Of a stretch of DNA of 64,000 bases, positions 9,878-21,650 are shown piece by piece. How positions within the stretch are numbered: position 1 is the first letter of the stretch; each line of letters begins with the position of its first letter. Origin of the DNA: Saccharina japonica (Eukaryota; Sar; Phaeophyceae; Laminariales; Laminariaceae). The notes beneath the pieces are model-generated. The model searched no databases. It worked only from the letters and a program-made list of their open reading frames with translations, and was not told the origin of the DNA. The stretch spans positions 556,463-620,462 of the forward strand of contig MEHQ01003153.1 of assembly GCA_008828725.1 (NCBI GenBank), read 5' to 3'. A program made the position numbers and the translations under genes.

Positions 9878-12800
9878 ATGAGGCTATCAAACGCAGCGCG
9901 ACTGTTGACCTTTCTCGTGCTGGCAGCGGCACTGTTTACGGCGGAGGCGCAATCGAGGAGGAGGATAACTGTCCGAACGTACGAGACTAACTACCGGATA
10001 GACACATGGGACGACAATCGTGATGAGAGGTACCGAGTGACCTATTGGAAACTCGGCCTGAAATCGGTCTACACCTTCGACGCCGCGGGGCACGTGAGGA
10101 CCCTAACAGCCCGCGACACGCTGTACTTAATTGACCTCGCCCCAGCAAGGATGCTCATGGATTCGGCGGACGGCACGACCGGCGAAGTGGAAACCGACCT
10201 CAGTCCAGCCATTGACTGTACCACCTGCTACAACACGTGGAACACACTGTGCGACGTTGGTCTCGTGGAAGTGTGCTTCTTGGATGATATCAACCCAGTC
10301 GCCTTCGACGAGGATGCGGAAGATTCGGTCAGGAGATTCTGCGGTGCAGTTGGAGCAGCGTGCGAAAGGGCCGCATCAGACGTTTGTCGTAACCAGTGCT
10401 TCCAAGGTGAGGTACCGGTTATAGGGTTATATACGACGAACCCCCCTTTAGAATTTGCATCTGAAAACCAATGCGTAGATATTGCTTTAAACGAGGCATG
10501 TGCGAGTAAATATTGAAGGCCCCAGTAGATGCGGATCATTTCTCCCATCCGCCTTTGATAGTGCCGCAAACAACTATTACCCAACGACCACCTTGAACCT
10601 TTTCTCGACGATCCTCCTCCGGTACCGACTATGCCACCAACTCCAGCCGCTGCGACTCCCCAACCAACTCCAGCTCCGACCCCTGAAGAAGAAATGGGTA
10701 AGTAACATGTGTTTGACACTGAAGAGGGCAATGTTGACCTCCTATCGCTAGTGTTTGTGAGTTCCTCAGCTTCACTCTTGTGCGCGCGGTACAGTAGGGG
10801 TGTAACCTAGCCCAACCTTACTGAACAACCGTACGTTCGGAGATGTAAGCCACGCCTGATACACAAATCCATGGCGTATGTACCAACGGAAACTGACAAC
10901 AAACTAATATGGCGGACTTCAGCTGCGTACTGGCTACCTACTATGTTAAGGCTCGGTTGGGACAAATATTCAAACCGCACAACGCAAACCGCTGCAGAAA
11001 GGCTCATGGCCGCTGTTAAGGATAACGCTTGTAGCATGGACGCAAAAGGGAGCACTTTGTAGAGATGATCCACCTGAGCCCCGTATATGCTATAGGCTGA
11101 AACTTGCATCCAGCTTGAAAGCGAAACAACCAAACAACTTCATTGGCGCGCCAATCTCATGCATGTACCTTGCCTTCTGTGTCTGCAGACGCATGCAACC
11201 CGAACCCCTGCCAGAACGGAGGGTCGTGCTCCCTCGATCCCGGAGGAGGCCGAGTTTGCGCATGCGCTTCTGACTTCGGGGGAATGGATTGCCAGACCAA
11301 CACATCATGTGAGAACAAGTTGTACCAGATGTTCGGTAGACATATGCTTCCAGCGTAGAGTGGAGCGGGATGGTGACGGAACCCGTCTACCTGTGTCTGG
11401 ATACTAATGTCTATGCACGGTCACCTGATGAACGACCTCGACTGAAAACCGAAAACCGCTATTGCACTTTGCTTTTCTGTTGAACGCGTGTGATTATCTC
11501 TTTACCTCGCAGCCCTGGCCCCGTTCGTAATCGAAATTGATTTTATTGGGACATGGACGGATGCACGCAGGGCCGTTTTCCGAACTGCGGCTGACAGGTA
11601 AAGTCCTTTACCAACCTACTGAACAACCAATGACCACCGGTTCACGCAGGGCCATGGGTCCCTTGCCGTACTCAGTAGCGTGTTCATTTGTTATAATCGT
11701 TCGTTTCTGACTGCCCTTTGTTGACTGCGGTTTGTTTGAAACTTGAGTTTGCGTCTTCAGTACGTCAGAGTACCCAAGTCGCTCGCTACAACTTCGAGTA
11801 TTAGTATTTTCCCGAACGTCAAGCGGCATCATCAACATCCGTCTGGTGGAGGAAGGCTGATATTGCGTCAGGTTATGTCAGCATTGCATTCTGAAGCCTT
11901 GGCGGATACATCGCACAATCCCCTTCATTCGCGCTTCCGAACGCTATATTGCTTTAATTATCTTAATCCGAGCACGCGAACACTTTATCGTCGGTGTACC
12001 TGATAGGTGGTCCGAGGTTATAACCCATGTCCCTTGCGGAGGATCCACCCAAAGCCCTGCTGGCCTTCTCGCCATTAGCGCTACGTTGGAGGAAATCGAT
12101 GGCGCCGGAAACATATTCGGCTTCGCAGCTCCAACGGCAATTTGGAGTGAATGCCAAACCGTCAGTTACATGGGACAGATGACCTTTGACCTGATCGATA
12201 TAATCGTCGTGGAGAACAATGGCTTTCTTGAAAGCCTCATTCTCCACGAAATGGGACACGCCATTGGCGTTGGGTAAGTAAAAACAATCATTTCAGCGAA
12301 TTCATCTATTGTAGCGCTGGCAGATCTCATGATTTCCCAGCTAGCTGATTTTATGTTATAGCTACGAATCTACTGCTGTAGCTTGGACGTGGAGTACCGT
12401 CGCGTCTCAGTACCGTCGCGTCTCTTCTTCCGCATGAATGCTTAATTCAGATTACAGTACCTGACCAAAGTACACATACGCATGTGCGCAGGACCCAGTG
12501 CACATCTATGTATGGAATATAGGAGTGCGCAATGCGCACGCCCAAATGTGCACGAGTGTCCAACGTGACAGCCCCCACAAACATATATACTAAAGCAAAC
12601 AACTCACCATGGATACGATCTCGAACGGACGGCAGTGTACCACACCCTCATATATTCGGTATCGCAATTTCATTGATTGTGTCTATTATGCAAGGAGAAC
12701 GGCCTGCCTCCGTAGTCGCAGGAAATCTCCGTGGCTGTGCAAGGATAACGGATCTCCGTCCACTCTCGCGGTGTCTGCCGAAACACACATGCATACGCTA

Positions 12801-15011
12801 CACCACACAAATTCAACGAGCGAAGCAAACGTATCACTATCGCGGAAGGACAGTCGATGCTTCAGCGCTCTCGTGGTGGTCCGGGATCGAAAAGCCAATA
12901 CGTATACGTATTAGACCTAGAAGTGGACATCGCAGGGAGGACCGCAATATGTTATTTTTTGGTTGTTCGACAATCCACTGGTTGGTACCGAACATATATC
13001 CTACCGCAGATAGCGTTTCATTGGTTCGCTTTGATAAAATACAGTAATCTACGCAAAGTGTGACAAGGACACCAGCACGACTCATGTTGTTCCGCCACTC
13101 ACAACCCGGCTAACAGATTAGAATGTGACATAATGTATATCTTGTTCAACCATCGCTTGTGTTCATCGCCTCCTCGCCCAGGACCATGTGGGGGCCCGGG
13201 TTTGGCGAGTGCTCAACGTGTAGCTTTGATGGCAGCCCCACCTGGACGTGTCCCGCCGCCGTGAGCACTTATGCCGATATGGGCGGTTCTGGTGCTGATA
13301 TCGTTCAGACTGAGACGATATTTGGTAAGTGAAAGCGTTTGCCTACGCACGCAGGCAATCTGCGCCAAAGTCGCAAGTCCGCAGATGTAATATTCGAAGG
13401 GGGTAAATGGTGTCACTTCGCTGGCAAATATTGGGAGGGTCAGTCTGGTTGCCAGCGAAGTTGTATGCTGACAACTCATGGTAAGCTACTCACAATCAGG
13501 CACCCAGACGTCAGGATATGCTGCTGTCACTTACCTCTGTCATACATTTCATCGCGCCATTTAGATAGCAGTACGCTGGTTGCACATCGTGACCATCTGA
13601 TCGACGCTGCCCGCTGCAACCATCTTGTTTTTACCCAGGGGCAAACTGCGGTCATCTGGACGAAACGCTTTTCGGCAATGAGTTGATGACCCCATTGCTC
13701 AACAATGTAAGAGGCTGACATGAACAAGCAGCAAACATATGATACCTGTGGAGTATACCATACTATCCGGTCTGATGTCACGACCGTTTCGTGTTACAAC
13801 TATGATACTGTAGATGCAGTGGGGGGGAAAACACGTCCGTATCGCTGAGCAGTAGTTTCACTTATCTCGTTGCCATCTGTTTCATGTAGATCGTCGATAT
13901 TAATATTTACCGTTTGTCGTTTTGACCCACCCATTTCGCAGCCCACGTCCCTGTCGAAGATGACCGCCGCTACTCTCGACGACCTCAAATACATCGTCGA
14001 CCCAAGCGCGGTGAGGTTCGAGATTGAGTCCGTTGCCCTTCTCTACAAGTCGTTTAAGGACGACTCACGATGCTTGCCGATGAGCTAACACTCCAGGCGG
14101 CGACTCTGATGAAACATTAAAATAGGGGTGGATGTTTCACCTTCAAAACGAACGGTGGATCTAACAGTTGCAACATACTCAAGCATTTACGCTGCTAAGA
14201 TGTACCGATACATACGTAAGTATGAACCATTCCGTGTGCAATGGGAGCAATATTGACTCGGATGTGAATGGAACGTGCCTCGAAATCAATCGAACCCTAC
14301 TCTCACGGCTGCAGTCTACCCTTCCTCGCCACGTTCGGCTTTGATTGCTTCTTCTCCTTTTCGCATCAGGTGGACGCATACACCCTTCCTTTCGTGCCTG
14401 GTAAGCCAAGCCCGAGCGGGATCAAGTCACGCCTTTCCGTCGATACACGCGGTGGAACGAATCTGAATGGCTGCGTCAAAATAACACGTTGCTCTAGCTC
14501 ATCTTCCTATGGTCGTTTGCGGCAGGGCTTAACCGCCAGCTTAGCACAGTAATCGTAACACTTTCGCTTTCTGCGGAGTGATGCATCGCGTCATCGCGAG
14601 CGTGTATTGGACGAGGTGCACGGAATAGCGCAGTGTAGAATATGGCATTGCTCTTCATCTAACAGACGAATTATCACGTGTTCTATACATGATATGGTGT
14701 ATCGTCCTCGGTCTGATCAGTTCAAAGCAACCACGCGCGACATCGTACTGTCTGAAGCCTGCCATTGCTTTTCTTGAACACGTTAGGTCTCTGCAGGTCT
14801 TACAAGGTTAGATGTTTCATTAAATGATCGCTACTATCAGCAAACATCCTCTCCGTTTTGCTTGTGTCCTTGCATTTCAGGTCGTTCCAATATCAGGGGG
14901 TTGCAGCCGTCCATGGCCATCAGCGACACCGCTATAGAGACCTTGATCCATGTCGCGGACAGTGATGGTAACATTGTCGAGGAACGGCCCTGTATCAAGA
15001 TGCAGTTTTAA
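9878..15011 (+). CDS. Secreted EGF-domain leishmanolysin-like zinc metallopeptidase (10 exons)
   Basis: Exons: 9878-10406, 10647-10697, 11189-11308, 11513-11597, 12007-12273, 13182-13324, 13639-13706, 13942-14010, 14370-14400, 14881-15011. All introns are GT-AG (donors GTGAGG, GTAAGT, GTGAGA, GTAAAG and similar), every junction keeps phase, and the sum is 1494 bases (497 residues plus stop). ATG 9878 is preferred over the upstream in-frame ATG at 9776 because it opens a clean signal peptide (RLLTFLVLAAALFTAEA, cleavage near residue 24). Next come a Cys-rich N-terminal domain (to about 176), a Pro/Thr linker, a six-Cys EGF-like domain (Cys 196, 201, 207, 217, 219, 228), and the peptidase domain. 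The peptidase domain has HEMGHAIGVG (zinc ligands His342 and His346, catalytic Glu343), a later GHLDETLFGNELMTP with the probable third ligand His404 and Met-turn Met415, and the family-like end LSKMTAATLDDLKYIVDP. Expected to act outside the cell on proteins or wall material; the substrate is unknown. The intron from 12274 to 13181 is the longest and holds no other gene. Confidence 0.85.
13385..13480 (+). other. Candidate cassette exon within the peptidase gene
   Basis: Within the intron between exons 6 and 7, a 96-base stop-free stretch is preceded by CCGCAG and followed by GTAAGC. It starts and ends in the same phase as the surrounding junction, so it would add 32 residues (beginning DVIFEGGKWCHF) without changing the frame. 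It would fall between the GGSG...ETIF segment and the GHLDE segment that carries the third zinc ligand. The domain reads well without it, so it is either an alternative exon or a chance open stretch. Transcript data would decide. Confidence 0.35.
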
Positions 15012-17164
15012 GCCACAAGCTCGCAGCCGCAGCACACATCTCAAATATATTACCAAGATATATTGTCCCGGCCATGTAGTATTACCATCGCAACAAGTGT
15101 GATAGCTGTTGGGCGAGCGGCCTTGCAAGCATGAAAATTGTCGAACTAAGGCCAACATCACGAGATCGATCACCGGCGGGGAGATATGCGGGCTAAACTG
15201 ATATTAGCAAGGCCCATATGTGGTACTTGAGGCTGCAGATAAAGGTGGACGAAAGAGCCCCCGCAGCGAAGGCGAGGGGAGTATAATAGTTGTCGCCACA
15301 TGGTTTCAAAACTGGTTTCAAAACTCCACCACGGACGTGGCCAATGGCGTGGCTCGATCGGTTTTCTTCCAGATTGCCGGCGTTTCCTGGTTTTACGTGT
15401 ATCATCAATACTTGAAAAACCTAGATACCTGTCCACTGAATATTGGCATGCATTCGTAGGTGTATGTAAGATAGCTATCGGTCATACAGCTCGGGAGTGC
15501 CTGGACTGTAAATCGATCTCCGATCCGCACTTTGAGACAATTGCCTCGAGATGAGGTGAGCAAAGTAGTATAATTATTCGACGAGCGTGCTCGCCTTATT
15601 CGACGCCATTTCTGAAGGTTTGCCCGACGGTCTGCTCGGGGGCTCGTGCAGGAGGAGTATGGGCGATAGATGTCAACATATTCATGATCTTGCTGTTGTA
15701 GACAGGAGACAGTATGGTCGTATGCCGAAATGTGTTATTGTACTAAGTGTGTTTGCATGCGAAAGGGTACTAATGCCTAGTGCAAGCAGTGCAGCTATTA
15801 GACACGCATAATAGGCAGAACATCGCGAAGTCCGCGCAGAATACACGATCGATTGGACCATAAAAGGATGCTGATAAATGTATCGTAGTTTGGCCGTCAT
15901 ATGTCGTCAGTGTGCTTTGGGCATGGTGGATATAGATCAAGGTTGATTGAAGGATGTAGGTGATATTGTAAGGGTTCCCTATGTATATATTAGCGTTGGT
16001 TCTCGGCAGGGATTCATGCTACACTTGACACTCACGGCCGAGTTTTTCGATATATACACCATTAGCAGGAGCTGAGATTTAGTATCTGGTGAGGAACAAT
16101 ACTCTATATACTGGATACTAGGAATCCACTAAAATAGTTGCCGCCGAAGCGGGTTGTGGCGTTTTACCCCCTGTATTCGCGCCTTTAAAAGTTTGCGGCT
16201 GCCGTTTTGCGCGCGCCCATCCCAATTGTGTTTGCGATAACACGAGTCACTGGGTATTGACGGATACCAGATATATTGGTGCATACAAGATACAAGTATG
16301 TGATGAATGGCATATGAGAGGAGTAATAAAATCCAGGTACACAGTATCTGGAGAAGGAAGTCCAAGATTCCTAGTATGGAGTTGGGTCGATGTTGTGTGT
16401 CAAACGTACGCAACAAACTATGAAGGTGGAAAACCGGACTAACCGCCCTCTGTAGGGGGTGTTTGATCGTTCGAAAGGTAAGTACGTGTAGCTGATAAGA
16501 TGGTAAGCATGGTGGGGGACTATACTGCTCCAGCGTGTATATTAGGACTTTAAGAGGTTTAGCTTGGCGCAGTCTGTAATCGGACCAAAATATGGCTTGA
16601 CAGCGGAACCCAGTGCGGCTGTTGTGAGCAAAGGCCAGGCAGGGTCAGCGAGTGTGAGATATATTGACGACGACGGCATGGAAGACAGGCGAAGGACGAT
16701 AAAAGTAAGATACAGCTTGAGAAGTGTGGGAAACCTAAAAATCGGTAATTCTATCAGGCGTGATAGTCTGTCCAACTGTGTGATTGGGATGCTTTCCAGC
16801 TCAATTGTTTGGATGGTGTTCCCTCAGTGGCTTACTGGACAAGTCATCGTCACACAGGTAGGCACCGCCAGTACCGGTACGCGCCTCTACGTTTCTCGCG
16901 CAAATACTGTCTGTTATTGTTTTGGTTTGAATGACTTGGAAATATCGATGATTTTCTGGGTACAGGCATTTGGATAGTATTTTGTATTAGGCGGGAGAAG
17001 TCTAAAGGGGGATCCCCGGTGAGGTACCGAGCCATCAGCGTTTCACACGTTTAAAGCCATCAGCGTTTCACACGTTTAACGTGCTCGGAACATAAATAAT
17101 ATAACGTTCTACTATCGCCAACCAACACATGCGACTAATAACAATAACCTGTCTAATAGGCACG
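15012..17164. other. No gene recognised
   Basis: Downstream of the peptidase stop there is no clear second gene. A 137-codon plus-strand frame at 16564-16977 contains an acidic patch (YIDDDGMEDRRR) but no recognised domain, and nothing supports it as a gene. The words TTTAAAGCCATCAGCGTTTC repeat once directly at about 17029-17080. Confidence 0.4.
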
Positions 17165-17166
17165 TA

Positions 17167-17714
17167 CCGTAATCATGCGAAGGTTCGCACCGGGTGCGAC
17201 CGCGTGTTGCAATGTTTCTACGTTGTGTTTTTTTATCGCACCCCGGTGCTATATCTCCGATGGGTGCGTTCTCTCCTATGGGGGTGCGGAAACACAATTA
17301 AATCATGCCGTTCTTCTATTTTGGCGCACCCCCGGTGTGATCTCTCCGATGGGTGCGCTGCTGAATCGAAATACACCGGGCCGCACTGGGGCAACGGTGC
17401 TGCGTACATGACTCAAAGCTACCTAAAACGACTTGACCTACCATGCGTTGGTAAAGTACGTTTGAGAGGAGTGGCGCACTGGTGATGTCTCATCGGAGTA
17501 TGAAATAAATGATAATATTAGCTACTACAGACCCGCTGCGGTGGCCCTCAAATTTCTATTTATGTCGGAGAGATCGCACCGGGGTGTGATCTCTCCGATG
17601 GGGGTGCGAAAACACGATTTAATGTTTCTACCTTGTGTTTTATATCGCACCCCGGTGCTATCTCTCCGATGGGTGCCAACCTTCCGATGGGTGCGAACCT
17701 TCGCATGATTACGG
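17167..17714. mobile_element. TA-flanked MITE with ~25-bp terminal inverted repeats
   Basis: The left end CCGTAATCATGCGAAGGTTC is the exact reverse complement of the right end. A TA dinucleotide lies immediately outside each end, as for Tc1/mariner-type insertion. The interior carries about five direct or inverted copies of CTCCGATGGGTGCG with CGCACCCCGGTGC, so it is built largely of internal subrepeats. No transposase frame; non-autonomous. Confidence 0.75.
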
Positions 17715-18989
17715 TATGCCAAGGGATACTCTATATGCCCCGCGCTGGTTACCATCGCACCTGGCGTCGTACTGTTATAGGCGTGGCGCACGTTCGAGAT
17801 ATACCTCATTGTGTATGTTTGCGTTCGAGGCACTTGCTTTAGAGTGTTCTTTGTCTCAGACTGTTCGGGCCCACACGATCGCGATGGCGACTCATAGCGC
17901 AGATGCGTGTTTGTTGCTGCTCAAAGATCTTCGATAAGGAAGGATCGTTTCGTGCAAAATCCAAATCACTTAAAATACACAGGCTGCTGGCGCCACCGGC
18001 AATTGCACAATAATATGTTAGTCTTATGATATTGCATTTGAATGTCCCGGTTTGCCATCGAGGGGTTTACGAGACAAGTCATCTGCACTTCTCCGTAACA
18101 CTCGGGCAGCCTGCGATCTCCACTAGCAAGCTTGTCGTCTCCTCCACTTAGCCTGCACTCTGCTATTCTTGATCGTTCGCTCTGCTTACGCGCTTATCGA
18201 GCCGGCCCTGGGGATTAAGACGGACGCCAGCCGTTGGCGGAGGTTTATGCCAAGCCCCCCTCTCCTGGCTTTGTCGTTCGTTGCGGGAGACCTTCTCCAG
18301 CGCGCTCGTGGTGTGCCGATGCGGCTCTCTGTCCTACAGCGGGAGGGTCTTCGTGAGCACCAATCAGAGCTTAACGGCGCGGCGGTGCTGGGGAAAGGAA
18401 ACGAATTGCGTCGGACGAGGTCGGCAGGAATAATTGAAAGGACGACGTGGGGTTTGTCGACCAGACCTCACGTGCGGGGATGATGTCACGGACGACCGAA
18501 TTGGGTTTACCGAGTTACCAGGTTCCTCGCCACCAGAGGGCATCACCGGCGTCGTAGTCGTCTTCCCGGAGACTGAACGCTCACATGGGGTTAGACAGGC
18601 TCACGCCTCCATCGATGTGCTTGTTTGCGCGTGGGGCTGGCGACCAAACCGTTGGCTCCAGTGTGTGGTGGTCCTTTATACCCCTACGGCCACACTCGCA
18701 GTGTGAGCTTGTATCGTTCCTGCAGGAAGTATGCAGCATCTCATCCTCCTGGGACGAGCGAGCTGGAGGCGCTTCGAGCAACGTTCGTATACCACGATTC
18801 CCTACCAACCGCCCCAGCCCTTCCGCGGCGAACTTGCCGTACACCACCACGACCCTAACGGAGGATCCGTTTTCATTCCCGACGACCGTTCTATTAACGA
18901 CGTCTACCACCTCCGATTTGCCGGACCCACATCCATCTCACTGTCGTCGACACCAACACTCGTTGAGGTCCACATGACGCTGGGCCGCC
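17715..18989. other. No gene recognised; possibly N-terminal remains of the adjacent transposase
   Basis: GC-rich with several overlapping frames of 60-130 codons, none with a recognised motif. Because a transposase C-terminal half follows directly, part of this stretch may be its decayed N-terminal half, but I cannot show it. Confidence 0.3.
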
Positions 18990-20318
18990 GTGTTCACCGA
19001 GAATGACATGCTGAACAGGCCCCCTCGAGGATCCCCTTTTCGACACGGCAATATTCGTTTCGTACAGGGATCAGATAATCCTACACTCAGGGTCCACCGA
19101 ACTCGAGCCAGGTGTGTTCCTTGGCGCCTCCACGTCCCCGTTGGTATGGTGTGGCTTTATCCTGGAGGGTGCACGGACGCACTGCAGCCCATCGATGCAG
19201 GCTTTGGGGCATTAATCAAGGTCGAGGTTGGGAAGCAACTCGACCTATGGCTTGAGAACAGGGACAATCTGAAACGGTGGGAGAGCAACGCGCTGACTGC
19301 ATCCGGTCGACGCGTCTTGCTTACCAAGTGGGTCCCAACAGCCGTGAACACTATCGACAACCACGCTGGCTACCGGTTTCGCCTGCTCGAGAAGACAGGG
19401 AGACTGATGACGGAGGACGGGACAGGTGACGAGGAAATTTAACTTGAGGGGCTGACGGAGTCTTTGGCGTTCATGGACAATGCAAGCGAGGACGAGGTGG
19501 CAGGGGCAAGGGGGGGGGGCTGGCGAGTGACGGCATGGCCGCGGGGACGGGGGGGGGGGTTGGTGATGGGAGTCGAGAGAAAACGGATGGGTCAGGGGGT
19601 GGGGAACACACGCAAGGAGGAGGGGGGCAGGACGAGGGCAGAGGGGACGGGGACGAGGACAGCGACGAGGTAGACGGCATTGAGGACGAGGAGAAAAACG
19701 AGGACAGCTTGCAAGAAGGTGGTGATATACAGGTTATATATTTTTGCGTTGTTGCATCTAGTCTCGTTTGGTTCAGCGCTTTTAGGTGCCTTGCTGTACA
19801 GGTGGCTAGATACAGTAGTACCAGTGTTAAGTGGGTACTTACACGTATGGTTCTCTCCTCGGGAATAGTCCCAGAGTTTAACCCTTGAACAATGTGAAAT
19901 ACGACCCTCTAAATTTTCGTTTGCCCCCACACTCTCATCGTATGGCATTCAGGTGACTCTGATAACGGGAAAAGACCCGCTGACTCTGCTGGACAACGAA
20001 GACGACATGTCACCGGAGGATGAGGCAATCGGGATGGTGGTGATTCCCGATAGGTTTCGTATTCAACAGTCGATACCAGCTGCTCTAGACAACTCTTTAG
20101 TGAAACGTGGTATGTTAGTGAGACTAAGCATGGGGTGGTTTGGTGGTGTGATCACTCGCAAGAGTCAGGAGCTCACGAAAGTAGTTAACAACTACCGCGT
20201 GCATTTTGAAGCAGACCAAAGCGTGCGGAGATTGAAGCTACCCTTAGGTGCACACAGCACGGAAACAAGCGCGGCGGTGAGTGCGTGGGTTTTACTAGAG
20301 CGTAACGACATAGAGTAG
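18990..20318 (+). pseudogene. pogo-like DDE-1 transposase, partial
   Basis: The frame at 18990-19442 contains WLYPGGCTDALQPIDAGFG and then a Trp-rich stretch (LDLWLENRDNLKRWE). This is the sequence around the last acidic catalytic residue of DDE-1/pogo-Tigger transposases. The segment at 19535-19735 encodes an acidic Gly/Glu/Asp-rich spacer. The frame at 19953-20318 (MVVIPDRFRIQQ... then GWFGGVITRKSQ... ending SAWVLLER) resembles the small beta-rich domain that follows the DDE domain in this lineage. A TACAG/GTTATA junction near 19734 and TTCAG/GTGACT at 19951 could be an intron joining the last two parts. The N-terminal DNA-binding region and the first catalytic Asp residues are not visible, and I found no terminal inverted repeats. 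Broken. Confidence 0.6.
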
Positions 20319-20518
20319 ACGGGGGGTACAGTCGGAGGTGGCGGGAACAACAGCCAGCTCGGAGATTCAGAAGCAGGCGGAGTAAATCCGGCAGTCCTTA
20401 GCAGGGGGGAGCATTGATGCCCAGCATGCGTAACGTAGACCATGTCGATTGAATACCTTTAACCCGCAAGTGCGAGTAGTGCTTAAGCAGAACCGTTGAA
20501 GGTGGCGAATACAATATA

Positions 20519-21084
20519 TATGAGTGATGGAGGCCACGTGAAAAAAAACAATTCTTGACAACCGCTCAAGAAACAAAAGGTCGAATTGAACGCCTTTGCC
20601 AAATATTAATTTGATTGTTAAGAATTTGACGCTTTGCGCCTCGTTTCCCAAAAATAAATTGGATTCAAGCATGTCTGCTGAAATCGGAGAGGAAATAAGA
20701 CGCGAGACTTAGTTGAAATAGGAAATTCTAAAGTGCGGTCGCGTACTACTGTAGTGTTACAGCAGAGTCGTTGATAGTGGTCACGATCAACTATGAGGCC
20801 TGTAGTTCTCCTGCAGTTCTAAGGAGCACCGATTCTAATAAAGATCTTGTGAGTTATGAGTGATAGATGCCACATGGAAAACAACAATCTTGACAACCGC
20901 TCAAGGTCGCACTGGGCGTCTTTGAAAAACAGAATCTTATTTTCAAGAATGTGGCGTTTTGCACCTTTTCGCCCATTCAAAAATTGGATTTAAACATCTC
21001 TGCTAAAATTGGAGAGAAAGTAAAACGCGAGACGCGAAACTGAACCAAAGTAGGTGTTTCTCAAGTGATGTCGCGTACTGTACT
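20519..21084 (+). repeat. Direct repeat, two units about 338 bp apart
   Basis: The unit TGAGTGATGGAGGCCAC...CTTGACAACCGCTCAAG...GTCGCGTACTACT at 20519-20752 is repeated with divergence at 20857-21084. They lie just downstream of the transposase relic and could be its 3' flank or an unrelated local duplication. Confidence 0.55.
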
Positions 21085-21339
21085 CTTCTTTCTGTGCCCT
21101 ACACCCCAACCACCAGCGCTGGTGTAAAATAGTAGGTTTGTGTCCAACCACGGAACTTGCCGCGTGCCATTGTAGCCTTATCTCCAAAACCAACCAGTGC
21201 GCCATGTTTTATCGGATATACTTGGTACGGTGTATTGTTCGGGGCGTCGGCTAGACATAGAAGTTTCATATGATCCCACCAGCGTACTAACTAGGTGTTG
21301 AGCTGTTGCGCTCGCGCAACATTTGTCCAAAATAACCGT

Positions 21340-21650
21340 TTTCCGTAACAGTCGCCGCGAGGCTGGTCGCGCGCAGCGCAACGCGCGTTTTTGGGCGCGC
21401 AACGTTTTTCGCCGCAGGCGAAAAGTTTTGTTGCACGTTAATTCACGCAGGAGGCTTCAAACATATATATTTTTTTCTTCTTAATAATTAGTCGTAATTG
21501 AACATCTTTTAAGCCCCTTATCCTATTCGCCATAGTCGAAAACAAAAATAAGGCACTTTTTTTGCTATTCGCCGTAGGCTCTTATTCTTTTTTATGTACT
21601 TTTGTCTATTCGCCGTAGGCAAAAAACAAATAAAAGGCTTTTTACTTACG
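21340..21650. repeat. Short repeats CTATTCGCCGTAGGC and flanking palindromes
   Basis: TATTCGCC(A/G)TAG occurs three times (about 21525, 21570, 21605), each followed by an A/T-rich AAAAACAAA-type stretch. A hairpin-capable TTTTCGCCGCAGGCGAAAA and a GCGCGCAGCGCAACGCGCG palindrome lie just upstream. No coding content. Confidence 0.4.

Noticed and set aside
12532-13085. 171-codon and overlapping frames between 12.5 and 13.1 kb
   Set aside because: They lie wholly inside the largest intron of the peptidase gene and have no recognised domain.
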